NCBI GenBank assembly: GCA_016717705.1 | Contig: JADKFD010000010.1 | Location: forward strand, 1 to 64,000 | Reading direction: 5' to 3' | DNA length: 64,000 nt | Source: Rhodanobacteraceae bacterium | GTDB taxonomy: Bacteria; Pseudomonadota; Gammaproteobacteria; Xanthomonadales; SZUA-5 | Shown: positions 29,112 through 37,929 of the stretch, in pieces | How positions within the stretch are numbered: the stretch's first letter is position 1 | Layout of the letters: each line of letters begins with the position of its first letter | Program-made: the position numbers and the translations under genes | The notes under the pieces: generated by a model | Seen by the model: the letters and a program-made list of their open reading frames with translations, nothing else | The model's database searches: none | What the model was told of the DNA's origin: nothing

Positions 29112-29551
29112 GGCCGCTGGTGGCGCTCGCCTGCGGCACCCTTTTTGGCGCCGGCCTGACCTATGCCGGCATGACCGATCCGGCGCGCGTGCTTGGTTTC
29201 CTCGATGTCATGGGAAACTGGGATCCGGCGCTGGCCGTGGTGATGGTCGGCGCCCTGCTGGTCAGCCTGCCGGCGTTCCAGTGGGCCAGGCGCCATCCGC
29301 GTCCGCTGCTGGACACCCAGTTCTTCCTTCCCGAGCGCTTCCGCGTGGATGCCGATCTGATGCTCGGCGCCGCGCTTTTCGGCCTTGGGTGGGGCATCGC
29401 CGGGCTGTGCCCGGGCCCGGCACTTGCCGGGCTGGCTTCCGGAATGCCGGAGGTTCTGTTGTTTGTCGCCGCGATGGCGACAGGTATGTCCGTGCGCAGC
29501 TGGCGCGTCCGCCAGCGTGCGCGCGCAGGGGAATTCGAGTGCAAATCCTGA
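29108..29551 (+). CDS. YeeE/YedE-family membrane protein, second half of pair 2
   Basis: 147 residues with four transmembrane segments. Motif GIAGLCPGPALAGLASG carries the conserved cysteine (about residue 101). It starts MRPLVALACGTLFGAGLTYA with a 4-base overlap onto its partner. A hydrophilic loop (WARRHPRPLLDTQFFLPERF) lies between helix pairs. Co-translated with the first half and presumably a heterodimeric sulfur-compound channel. Confidence 0.85.
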   Translation: MRPLVALACGTLFGAGLTYAGMTDPARVLGFLDVMGNWDPALAVVMVGALLVSLPAFQWARRHPRPLLDTQFFLPERFRVDADLMLGAALFGLGWGIAGLCPGPALAGLASGMPEVLLFVAAMATGMSVRSWRVRQRARAGEFECKS

Positions 29552-29676
29552 AGTGTAGTGGATCGGTTACGGCGACCTCGATTTAGTCGCTAAACCGCTG
29601 TTCCCGAACCTGATGCAGGCCCTGCAGGGATCCGAGCCCGATTTTTATCCGCTAATGAAGACGAGGGCACGCTCTG

Positions 29677-29756
29677 GTAGGTCACGTTGTCCGCGCAGCG
29701 GACTACGTGACTCGCGGACTCGTCACGTTGCCTACTGCGCAGGCAACGTGACCTAC
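29677..29756. repeat. GTAG-REP long palindrome, copy 2
   Basis: Begins GTAGGTCACGTTGTCCGC, loop GCA, GCGGACTACGTGAC; a 10-base spacer; then CGTCACGTTG...GGCAACGTGACCTAC. The inner stem differs from copy 1 but keeps pairing (GTCCGC with GCGGAC). It lies in the 608-base gap 29552-30159, which otherwise holds the CAAAGGACGC element and the OTR promoter. Confidence 0.85.
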
Positions 29757-29796
29757 GAATAGGGTCGGCGCAAGTTGCTGACAAAAGGCGGTTTTT

Positions 29797-29913
29797 TCCG
29801 CAAAGGACGCTAAGAACGCAAAGGAAAGCAGTCCCGGACAGGGCTGCTGACCTCGTGGGTTTGCGCATGACCAACTTCCGCTTTTCTTCGCGTCCTTTGC
29901 GTTCTTTGCGGAC
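29797..29913. repeat. CAAAGGACGC inverted-repeat element, second copy
   Basis: Left arm CCGCAAAGGACGCTAAGAAC is mirrored at the right by TCCTTTGCGTTCTTTGCGGA. The arms match those at 22711-22828. The intervening about 60 bases differ between the copies. Confidence 0.7.
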
Positions 29914-30002
29914 AAAATGCCTTTGCCGACTCCTCGTTGCGCAGTGCGATTGCAGAGCTTGATGGCGGAATCGCGTGCCCTTGCCATCTTCAGCCGCGAC
30001 GC

Positions 30003-30051
30003 TTGATCCAGGTCAACCTCTTGCATTCTTTCTGAATTAGAATTATCTCAA
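30003..30051 (+). promoter_or_regulatory. FNR/CRP-type box and promoter of the OTR operon
   Basis: TTGATCCAGGTCAA at 30003-30016 is identical to the box at 13881. A good -10, TAGAAT, lies at 30038-30043, 21 bases after the box (22 in the other promoter), so the box would centre near -41.5 from a start at about 30051. This is the geometry of class II FNR-type activation. The leader to the ATG at 30160 is about 110 bases. Confidence 0.65.
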
Positions 30052-30159
30052 GTAGTAATTTCTGATGTGCGCTGAAGGTGTCAGGTAGCGGGGGCTCGCG
30101 AGTACGCAAGCTCCGCCCAGGCGCGAACCGATCAGCGAATCCGGATCTGGAGCAGCCCG

Positions 30160-31605
30160 ATGAAGAAGCCGTTTCCCGCATGGATCCTGGGGCTGCTCGG
30201 TATTTTTCTGCTGATCCTGGCGCCATTCGCCTACTACCAGTGGCCGAAGTCGACCAACGACGATCCAGCCGCCCACCTGCCGATCAAAGCGGTCCATGTC
30301 GACCACGTCGACATCGTCAAAGGCGAGTTCAAGACCGGTCAGGACGTCACCCGCGCCTGCCTGGTATGCCACCCGGATGCAGCGGCGGAGTTGATGCGGA
30401 CCACCCACTGGACCTGGGAATCCAAGGCCTTCAACGTGCCCTGGCGCGAAGGCCCGGTGACCATCGGCAAGATCAATCAGATCAACAACTTCTGCATCGG
30501 CTCGCAGGGCAACGAAAACAAGTGCATGTCCTGTCACGCCGGCTACGGCTGGGAAGCAGGCAAGCAGGCGCAACAAGCCAATCCTGAAAACGTCGATTGT
30601 CTGGCCTGCCACGCCGATCCCGGAAGCTATGGCAAGGGTGTGTTTGGCAACCCGGCGGAAGGCGTCGATCTGCTGGCCGCCGCCAGAAGCGTGCGCGCCA
30701 CCACCCGCGAAAACTGCGGCAAATGTCACTTCGACGGCGGCGGCGGCAATGGCGTCAAGCACGGCGATCTCGACGAAAGCATGTACTTCCCGGACCAGGC
30801 ACTGGACGTGCACATGGGCGGCAAGCACAACATGCAATGCAGCGCCTGCCATACCACGAGCAAACACCAGATCCTGGGCCGCCTGATCGCCGATAACTAC
30901 ACCATCGATCCGCGCGAACAGGTGTCTTGCGAGCAATGCCACAGTGGCAAGGTGCACCAGGACGAGCGCATCAGCCTGCATCTGTCCGCGGTCGCCTGCC
31001 AGACCTGCCACATCCCGGCGATGGCGCTGGAAGACCCGACCAAGCTCACCTGGGACTGGTCCAAGGCCGGCCAGCAAGGGCGCGAAGACGATCACTTCAG
31101 CTATCTGAAGATCAAGGGCGAGTTCACCTTCGACCAGAACGTCAAGCCGGAATACCGCTGGTTCAACGGCAACAACGAATATCGCTACCTGCTCGGCGAC
31201 AAGATCAGCGAAGACGGCCCCACCTACATCAACAAGCCGGCCGGCTCGATCAGCGATGCCAGCGCGAAGATCTTCCCGTTCAAGGTGCATGTCGCCAGAC
31301 AGCCCTACGACACGGTCAATCGACATCTGCTGCAGCCGGTGACTTCGGGGAAGGACGGTTTCTGGACCACCTTCGACTGGAACAAGTCCTTCGAGATGGC
31401 GGTGCCGATCACCGGCCTTGCCTACAGCGGGCAATACGATTTCACCGAAACTCACATGTACTGGGCGACCACGCACATGGTGCAGCCGGCGAAAGACGCT
31501 CTGCAGTGCGATGCCTGTCACTCCGCCGCGGGCAAACCCGGACGCATGGACTGGAAGGCGCTCGGCTATGCCGGCGACCCGATTGAATGGGGTGGGAGGA
31601 AGTGA
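30160..31605 (+). CDS. Octaheme tetrathionate reductase (OTR family)
   Basis: 481 residues with an N-terminal membrane-anchor/signal (WILGLLGIFLLILAPFAYY). Eight CxxCH motifs: CLVCH (67), CMSCH (122), CLACH (147), CGKCH (186), CSACH (227), CEQCH (257), CQTCH (280) and CDACH (450). This count and spacing match the octaheme tetrathionate reductase family known from Shewanella, which reduces tetrathionate in vitro and also nitrite and hydroxylamine; the physiological substrate is debated. It would act in the periplasm, taking electrons from the membrane partner encoded 2 bases downstream. The frame is intact and expression is probably induced at low oxygen. Confidence 0.93.
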   Translation: MKKPFPAWILGLLGIFLLILAPFAYYQWPKSTNDDPAAHLPIKAVHVDHVDIVKGEFKTGQDVTRACLVCHPDAAAELMRTTHWTWESKAFNVPWREGPVTIGKINQINNFCIGSQGNENKCMSCHAGYGWEAGKQAQQANPENVDCLACHADPGSYGKGVFGNPAEGVDLLAAARSVRATTRENCGKCHFDGGGGNGVKHGDLDESMYFPDQALDVHMGGKHNMQCSACHTTSKHQILGRLIADNYTIDPREQVSCEQCHSGKVHQDERISLHLSAVACQTCHIPAMALEDPTKLTWDWSKAGQQGREDDHFSYLKIKGEFTFDQNVKPEYRWFNGNNEYRYLLGDKISEDGPTYINKPAGSISDASAKIFPFKVHVARQPYDTVNRHLLQPVTSGKDGFWTTFDWNKSFEMAVPITGLAYSGQYDFTETHMYWATTHMVQPAKDALQCDACHSAAGKPGRMDWKALGYAGDPIEWGGRK

Positions 31606-31607
31606 TC

Positions 31608-34316
31608 ATGAAGCGCCAGACACTCATCACCCTCGCTGGATTGATCGCCTTCGCGCTGGCGACGGCCGCGACCGATGTCATCGGCGCGCCCGACAGCCCG
31701 CTGCAGTCGCCGGCAACGCCGCTGCATCCCGACTTTGCGCTGCTCGATGCCAGCGGCGTGAATGTGCTCGAAAGCGGCCAGTCGGTGTCCACGATGCGCA
31801 CCTGCGGCCAGTGCCACGACACCGGATTCATCGAAACGCATGCATTTCATTCCGACCTGGGCCTGCGTGATTTCGCCGCATCCAAAGAGTCCTGGGATGC
31901 CAGTCCCGGCTTGTTTGGCCGCTGGAACCCGCTGAGCTATCGCTATCTGAGCCAGGTTGGCGACGAGCGCCTCGACCTCGGAACGGCCGAGTGGCTGCAA
32001 AGCAATGGCGAGCGCGTCGTCGGCGGCGGACCGGCGACCACGTCCAGGTCCGGCGTGTTGCTGACCGATCTGCAAGCCAGTTCGGAGCAGGTGGAAACCT
32101 CGATTCTGGACGAGCAGGGCGGGTTGACGGCCTGGGACTGGCGCGAATCCGGGACGATGGAGATGAACTGCTTCCTCTGCCATCTGGAGGCGCCCAATGT
32201 TCTGGCGCGCGCGGTTGCGATCCGCGCCGGCGATTTCGCCAAGGCCAACACCGCCACGCTGTCCGGCCTGGGCATTGTCGAAGAGTCCGCGGACGGCTGG
32301 GCGTGGAACAGGGCGGCCTTCAACGAAGCCGGCGAGCTGAAAAGCGAGATTGCCGACATCCAGGATCCGACCAATGCCAACTGCGCCGCCTGCCATGGCG
32401 AAGTCCATCCAGCCACCGACGAGCCGCTGCTGATCAGCGCTTGTGACCTGAACTATCCGCAAACAGCCACGACCGGACAGGTGGTGGCTTCGCAGCGGAT
32501 CAACGAATCCGGCGTCAACCTGTCGGGCAAGGCCGCACTGAACCGCTCCTGGGACATCCACGCCGAGCGCCAACTGCAGTGCACCGATTGCCACTACGCG
32601 CTGAACAATCCCGCGCACGTCAGTGAAGCGCAGAGCAACCGCCCCGCGCATCTGCGTTATGACCCGCGTTCGCTGGAAATCAACGAATACCTGCGCCGGC
32701 CCGACCACAACTTCGCGCGCGGCCAGAGCGCGCAGATCAACGTCGCGCCCGAAAGCAAGGGCAGCATGCGCCGCTGCGAGAACTGCCACGAAGCCACGAT
32801 CAGCCATCAGAACTGGCTGCCCTACATCGGGACGCACATGGCGGCGCTGGCTTGCGAGAGCTGCCACATTCCCAAGCTGCATGCCCCGGCAATCCAGACC
32901 TACGACTGGACCGTGATCAACCCTGATGGCAGCGCGATCAGCGATTGCCGCGGTGTCGACGGCACACCCAACGACATCAAGTCGCTGGTCACCGGCTACG
33001 AGCCCGTGCTGCTCAATCGCACCAATGTCGACGGACAGACCTTGCTGGCGCCGTACAACCTGATCACGACCTTCTACTGGGTGTACGAGGATGCCAAGGG
33101 TAACCAACGCCCGGTGCGCCTGATCGATCTCAAGTCGGCATTCCTGGACAACGGCAGTTACGCGGCCGACATCATCGCCGCCTTCGATGCCGACCACGAC
33201 GGCCAGCTCAGCCGTGGCGAACGGGTGGTGAATTCCCCGGAAAAGGAAGCGCTGGTCAAGCGCAAGCTGAGCGCGCTGGGCATGGCCAAAGTGCGCATCG
33301 AGGGTCAGGTACAGCCCTACAGCATCAACCACAACGTGACGCGCGGCGAATATGCCTTGAGCGATTGCACGGACTGCCACAACAACCCGTCGCGGGTGAC
33401 GCAGTCGATGAAACTGGCCGGCTTTGCGCCGGTGATGCCCGCATTCGATGGCGCCAACAATGTCAGCGGCAGCGGCGAAATCAAGATCGGCGTTGACGGC
33501 GCGCTGTCCTATAGCCCAGTGCCGGCAAACGATTCGGTGTACGTGTTCGGATCCAGCCGGGTCAGCCTGATCGATGCCTTTGGTGCGCTGGCATTCGTGG
33601 GTACCCTGTTCGGGGTGCTGGGACATGGCAGCTTGCGCTATCTGGCATCCAGGCGGCGCCCGGCGCATGCGCATACCCATACCCAGCGCGTGCATATGTA
33701 CGACGCCTATCGCCGCTTCTGGCATTGGCTGCAGGCGACTTCGATCGTGATCCTGCTGCTGACCGGATTGATCATTCATCGCCCGGACATCTTCGGAATC
33801 TTCTCTTTCGAGGGCGTGGTCACGCTGCACAATATTCTCGCGGTGATTCTGGTGGTCAACGCCGCGCTTTCGCTGTTTTACCATCTGGCGACCGAACGCA
33901 TGCGCGAGTACATTCCGCGCCCGTACGGTTTCTTCGATGATTCAATTCGGCAGGCCAAATACTATATTTCGGGCATTTTCAAGGGCGAGCCGCACCCCTT
34001 CGAGAAGCGCCCCGACGATCGCATGAATCCGATCCAGAAGCTGACCTATTTCGGCATTCTGAATGTGCTGTTGCCGCTGCAGATTGCGACCGGCGCATTG
34101 ATGTGGGGCGTGCAGAAATGGCCGGAATTTGCCAACGCTTTTGGTGGTCTGCCGATCCTCGCGCCCTTCCATGCCCTGGTGGCCTGGCTGTTTGCCAGCT
34201 TCATCGTCGGCCATGTCTACCTGACCACCACCGGTGCCACGCCGCTCGAGGGCATTCGCGGGATGGTGACCGGTTATGAAGAAGTTGAGGCTCACGATGA
34301 AAAGAGTGGGCAGTAA
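31608..34316 (+). CDS. Seven-haem cytochrome fused to a cytochrome b561-type membrane domain, with an EF-hand loop
   Basis: 902 residues. Signal peptide (ITLAGLIAFALATAATDV), then a periplasmic region with seven CxxCH motifs: CGQCH (66), CFLCH (188), CAACH (259), CTDCH (325), CENCH (391), CESCH (417) and CTDCH (588). A canonical EF-hand calcium loop DADHDGQLSRGE lies at 527-538. After a linker and transmembrane segment (about 650-670), residues about 690-890 form a four-helix cytochrome b561/thiosulfate-reductase-b type domain with helix histidines (FWHWLQATSIVILLLTG, LHNILAVILVV, FHALVAWLFASFIVGHVY). This architecture would let quinol electrons pass through b haems to the haem chain and on to OTR. 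A GGAGG site precedes the ATG. No frameshift. Confidence 0.88.
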   Translation: MKRQTLITLAGLIAFALATAATDVIGAPDSPLQSPATPLHPDFALLDASGVNVLESGQSVSTMRTCGQCHDTGFIETHAFHSDLGLRDFAASKESWDASPGLFGRWNPLSYRYLSQVGDERLDLGTAEWLQSNGERVVGGGPATTSRSGVLLTDLQASSEQVETSILDEQGGLTAWDWRESGTMEMNCFLCHLEAPNVLARAVAIRAGDFAKANTATLSGLGIVEESADGWAWNRAAFNEAGELKSEIADIQDPTNANCAACHGEVHPATDEPLLISACDLNYPQTATTGQVVASQRINESGVNLSGKAALNRSWDIHAERQLQCTDCHYALNNPAHVSEAQSNRPAHLRYDPRSLEINEYLRRPDHNFARGQSAQINVAPESKGSMRRCENCHEATISHQNWLPYIGTHMAALACESCHIPKLHAPAIQTYDWTVINPDGSAISDCRGVDGTPNDIKSLVTGYEPVLLNRTNVDGQTLLAPYNLITTFYWVYEDAKGNQRPVRLIDLKSAFLDNGSYAADIIAAFDADHDGQLSRGERVVNSPEKEALVKRKLSALGMAKVRIEGQVQPYSINHNVTRGEYALSDCTDCHNNPSRVTQSMKLAGFAPVMPAFDGANNVSGSGEIKIGVDGALSYSPVPANDSVYVFGSSRVSLIDAFGALAFVGTLFGVLGHGSLRYLASRRRPAHAHTHTQRVHMYDAYRRFWHWLQATSIVILLLTGLIIHRPDIFGIFSFEGVVTLHNILAVILVVNAALSLFYHLATERMREYIPRPYGFFDDSIRQAKYYISGIFKGEPHPFEKRPDDRMNPIQKLTYFGILNVLLPLQIATGALMWGVQKWPEFANAFGGLPILAPFHALVAWLFASFIVGHVYLTTTGATPLEGIRGMVTGYEEVEAHDEKSGQ

Positions 34317-34367
34317 ATTTCAATCGGCGCGGCAAGACTGCATTACACGAACCAGAGGGAATGAAAG

Positions 34368-34934
34368 ATGGCCATACAACTGAAAAATGCGATATTTGGT
34401 CGGCCGGAAAAGCCCTTTCTGCATCCGTATCTTGCCGGCACCATTCTGGGTGTGGTCTTGTTTCTCGCCTTTTTCCTGACCGGCAATGGCCTCGGCTCGT
34501 CTGGCGCAACCAGTCGCATCGACGCGGCGCTGGTCGACATCGTCGCGCCGGCACACGTGGACAACACACCGTATCTGCTGAAGATGGCCGGCGGCGACAA
34601 GAATCCGCTGGATGACTGGATCTTGCCGGTGTTTTTCGGCGCCCTGCTGGGTGGTTTTGCGTCCGGCGCGGTCAATGGGCGACTGAAAATCACCACGACC
34701 AAGGGCCCCAATATCTCCAACGGGACGCGCTGGCTGATGTCTTTTGCCGGCGGCGTGATCTTCCTGTACGGCGCACGCTTGGCGCGCGGTTGCACCTCAG
34801 GGCAGGCACTCTCCGGCGGCGCGACCCTGGCTGCCGGCTCCTGGGTCATCATGTTTGCCATTTTCGGCGGCGCCTACGCGCTGGCGTACTTTGTGCGGAA
34901 GTTGCGTCTTTGGCGGATTGCTCTGATATTGTGA
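34368..34934 (+). CDS. YeeE/YedE-family membrane protein, first half of pair 3
   Basis: 188 residues with an N-terminal cytosolic stretch (LKNAIFGRPEKPFLHPYLAG) and about four transmembrane helices. The cysteine motif LARGCTSGQALSGGA has Cys at about 140. Similar in size and layout to the 16888-17406 protein (both have a G(L/N)GLG(S/G)SG segment after the first helix). Lies 51 bases after the multihaem fusion gene in the OTR operon, so sulfur-compound uptake linked to tetrathionate metabolism is likely. Confidence 0.85.
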   Translation: MAIQLKNAIFGRPEKPFLHPYLAGTILGVVLFLAFFLTGNGLGSSGATSRIDAALVDIVAPAHVDNTPYLLKMAGGDKNPLDDWILPVFFGALLGGFASGAVNGRLKITTTKGPNISNGTRWLMSFAGGVIFLYGARLARGCTSGQALSGGATLAAGSWVIMFAIFGGAYALAYFVRKLRLWRIALIL

Positions 34935-34978
34935 GGCGGGTCCGGTAGTGGTCACCGGCGCCCATTGAGGAGTCGCTC

Positions 34979-36278
34979 ATGAACTTCCCGCTCGACACAT
35001 TTACCGCCGTCAGCGCGGCCAACCCATGGTCCTATGTGCTGTTCGGTGCCATTGGCATGGCCTTCGGCTATACGCTGGAGAGCGCCGGATTTGGCGATTC
35101 GCGCAAGCTTGCCGGGCAGTTCTATTTCCGGGAATTGACTGTGCTCAAGGTGATGTTCACCGCCATTACCGTGGCCATGGTCTTGTTGTTCGGCGCGGTC
35201 GGACTCGGCGTGGTCGATTTTGGCCAGATCTGGGTGAATCCGACGTATCTGTCCTCGGGCGTGGTCGGTGGCCTGATCATGGGCGTCGGTTTCATCATCG
35301 GGGGTTTCTGCCCGACCACCTCGCTGGCCTCGGCCTCCACCGGCCGCATCGACGGCATGTTGTTCATGCTCGGCGGTTTTGTCGGCGCCTTCCTGTTCGG
35401 CGAGACCGAAGGATTTTTTGACGGTTGGTACAACCACTCCGGCTACTTCGGCCGGCTGACTCTGGATCAGGTTTTTGGCGTTCCGGCCGGCGTCCTCGTG
35501 CTCGCGATCATCGCCGTCGCGCTGTTCATGTTCTGGGGCGCCGAGCAACTCGAACGGATCATCGGCAAGAAGGACTTCAGTCGTGAACCGAAGATCCGCA
35601 AATATGGCGCAATCGCATTGTTCGCCGGCGCCGCCGCAGTGATGTTCATTGGTGATCCGAGCATCGAGGATCGCTATGCCAAAGTGAGCTTCAAACGCAC
35701 GGAAATGGTTCAGCAGGGGGATGCCGCTCCGCTTGCGGTGGTGCATACCTACACGGCTGATGAGATGTTGCAAAAGCGTCTGGCATTTGTCTCCCCCGCC
35801 GAAGCATTCAAGGCGCGCTTCAATCAGGCGGTCAATCCGGTTTATCTGGATGTGCGCAGCGAGGCCGATTACAACCTCTATCACATCGCCAATGCGATGA
35901 ATGTGCCGTTGGCTCGTTTGTCCGATGTGATTCCGGATCTGTTGAGCGAGCCACCGGCCAATACAGTTTTCGTGACCATCAGCAATGATGAAACCGCTGC
36001 CATTGCCGCGTGGAAGGTCCTGGTCGGCTCTGGCGTACAGAATGCATACATTCTCGACGGTGGCGTCAACAACTGGATTGCGTCGTTTCGGCAAGGATGA
36101 CAAAGCATTGCTGCCGGTGGCGGCCGCAGATGATCAGCTCAAATATCACTTCCCGGCGGCGCTCGGTTCGCGCTACGAATCCTGCTCGCCGAATCCGATC
36201 GAACAGGAAAAGCTCAAATTCGAGCCGAAGATTGTCCTGCAGCTCAAACGGGACAAATCCGGTGGCGGTTGCGGCTGA
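34979..36278 (+). CDS. YeeE/YedE transporter half fused to a cysteine-less rhodanese domain with a Gly-Cys tail, one frameshift
   Basis: The N-terminal about 200 residues are YeeE/YedE-type membrane sequence (GYTLESAGFGDSRKLAG, IIGGFCPTTSLASAS with Cys about 111). A further helix (IALFAGAAAVMFIGD) precedes a rhodanese domain (PVYLDVRSEADYNLYHIANA to NAYILDGGVNNW). In the catalytic loop the cysteine is absent (VFVTISNDETAA). The first frame stops at 36100, but one extra T in TTT near 36088 explains this: the next frame continues FGKDDKALLPVAAADDQLKY and CSPNPIEQEK and ends KSGGGCG at 36278. The corrected protein has about 432 residues. The terminal GGGCG resembles the sulfur-carrying GGCGG arm of SoxY. 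Last gene of the OTR operon. Confidence 0.8.
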
Positions 36279-36372
36279 TCAACAAATCCGCGATGGCGCT
36301 GCATTCGGGCGGGTCGCGCAAAGAATCTAAATAGTCGGGCGGCAACGCGCCGGCGCATTGAGGGGAAACACC

Positions 36373-37719
36373 ATGCAAATTTCCACCAAAACCCGGACCT
36401 TGGCCCAAGCTGCACTGACCAGCGCACTGCTGCTGGCTCTGGCGCTGCCGGCGGCGGCCACCAACGGCTATTTCTCGCACGGCTACGGCACGCGCAGCAA
36501 GGCGATGGCCGGCATTGGCGTGTCGCTGTCGCTGGACACGCTGGCGCCGGCGACCAACCCTGCCGGGCTGACCGGTGTCGAAGAGCAGATTGACCTGGGC
36601 ATCTCGTATTTCTCTCCGGATCGCGGCTATGACGTCACTGGCGCGGCCACCGGCGCCTGCATGTCGGCGCAGCAATGCACCTTCGGCATCGGCCCGGAGG
36701 ACAAGCGCAGCGACAAGGATTTCTTCCTGATCCCGCACTTTGGCATCGCGCGCAAGCTCGATGAGAACACGACCATCGGCGTGGCGGTCTACGGCAATGG
36801 CGGCATGAACACGCGCTATGTCGATGGCAGCGCGACGGTGGGTGCGCCGATCGGCACGGTGCCGCCGGGCACGCGGTTCACGCTGCCCGGCACCTTCGGC
36901 GACGGCACCACCGGCGTCGATCTGATGCAGTTGTTCATTGCGCCGACCTGGGCGCGCAAGTTCGACAATGGCGTCAGCATCGGCATTTCGCCGATTCTGG
37001 CGATGCAGTTGTTCGAGGCGCGCGGCATGGGCAATTTTGCGCCGTTCTCCGCCGAGCCGGAGAATCTGACCGACAACAGTCATGACACTTCATACGGGAT
37101 GGGGCTGAAGTTCGGCATCCAGGTGCCGATCGGCGCCAGCGCGAGTTTCGGCGCGTCTTACCAGTCGCAGATGTGGATGAGCGAGTTCGACGACTACGCG
37201 GGCTTGTTTGCCGGGCAGGGTGATTTCGACATTCCGGCATCGGCGACGGTGGGTGTGTCGGTCGCTGCCAGCGATGCGCTGACGCTGGCTTTCGATGTGC
37301 AGTGGATTGGCTACAGCAGCATCGATTCGATCGCCAACCCGATGTTCCCGAACCTGATGCAGGCGCCGCTGGGTTCCGATGGTGGCGCCGGTTTTGGCTG
37401 GAATGACATGACCGTGTACAAGTTCGGCGCGGCGTGGAAATCGAGCGCGATCAGCACCTGGTACTTCGGTTACAGCTTCACCGACCAGCCCATCGACTCC
37501 AGCGAAGTGATGTTCAACATCCTGGCGCCGGGCGTGGTCGAGCAGCACTTCACCACCGGCTACACCCACGAGAACGCCAACGGCAACAGCTGGACGGTGT
37601 CGGCGATGTACGCGCCGTCGGAATCGGTCAGCGGCATCAATCCGCTGGATCCGGCGCAGAACATCGAGATCAGCATGGACCAGATCGATCTGGAGTTCAG
37701 TTATCGCTTTGGGCAGTGA
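36373..37719 (+). CDS. OmpP1/FadL/TodX-family outer-membrane porin
   Basis: 448 residues, outer-membrane beta-barrel for hydrophobic compounds. Signal peptide (ALTSALLLALALPAAATNG) followed by the family start NGYFSHGYGTRSKAMAGIGVS and the NPAGL motif (LAPATNPAGLTGVEEQID). Many amphipathic strands follow, ending in the aromatic barrel terminus LEFSYRFGQ, typical for BAM recognition. It follows the OTR operon after about 95 bases on the same strand. The cargo is unknown; fatty acids, aromatics or hydrophobic sulfur species are possible. Confidence 0.9.
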   Translation: MQISTKTRTLAQAALTSALLLALALPAAATNGYFSHGYGTRSKAMAGIGVSLSLDTLAPATNPAGLTGVEEQIDLGISYFSPDRGYDVTGAATGACMSAQQCTFGIGPEDKRSDKDFFLIPHFGIARKLDENTTIGVAVYGNGGMNTRYVDGSATVGAPIGTVPPGTRFTLPGTFGDGTTGVDLMQLFIAPTWARKFDNGVSIGISPILAMQLFEARGMGNFAPFSAEPENLTDNSHDTSYGMGLKFGIQVPIGASASFGASYQSQMWMSEFDDYAGLFAGQGDFDIPASATVGVSVAASDALTLAFDVQWIGYSSIDSIANPMFPNLMQAPLGSDGGAGFGWNDMTVYKFGAAWKSSAISTWYFGYSFTDQPIDSSEVMFNILAPGVVEQHFTTGYTHENANGNSWTVSAMYAPSESVSGINPLDPAQNIEISMDQIDLEFSYRFGQ

Positions 37720-37793
37720 TGCACCGGGCTCGGCGCCGCGTGGGCGCCGAGCCCAGATTCTCGGTCCGCAAGGGAAGGCGAGGACGGGTTCTG

Positions 37794-37873
37794 GTAGGTC
37801 ACGTTGTCCGCGCAGCGGACTACGTGACTCGCAGGGCCGTCACGTAGCCTGCTGCGCAGGCAACGTGACCTAC
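37794..37873. repeat. GTAG-REP long palindrome, copy 3
   Basis: GTAGGTCACGTTGTCCGC, loop, GCGGACTACGTGAC, spacer, GTCACGTAGCCTGC...GGCAACGTGACCTAC. Nearly identical to copy 2, including downstream flanking bases (CGAATA(C/G)GGTCG). Placed between the convergent FadL-like and DsrE genes. Confidence 0.85.
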
Positions 37874-37929
37874 GAATACGGTCGTCAGGTTGCGGACAAA
37901 AAACGCCTCTGCCGACTTGAGGTGCGAGG

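Noticed and set aside
31566..33884. A 772-codon open frame on the minus strand opposite the seven-haem fusion gene
   Set aside because: It lies entirely antisense to a gene with clear haem motifs, has no recognisable domain, and shows the low-complexity composition typical of antisense frames in GC-rich DNA.
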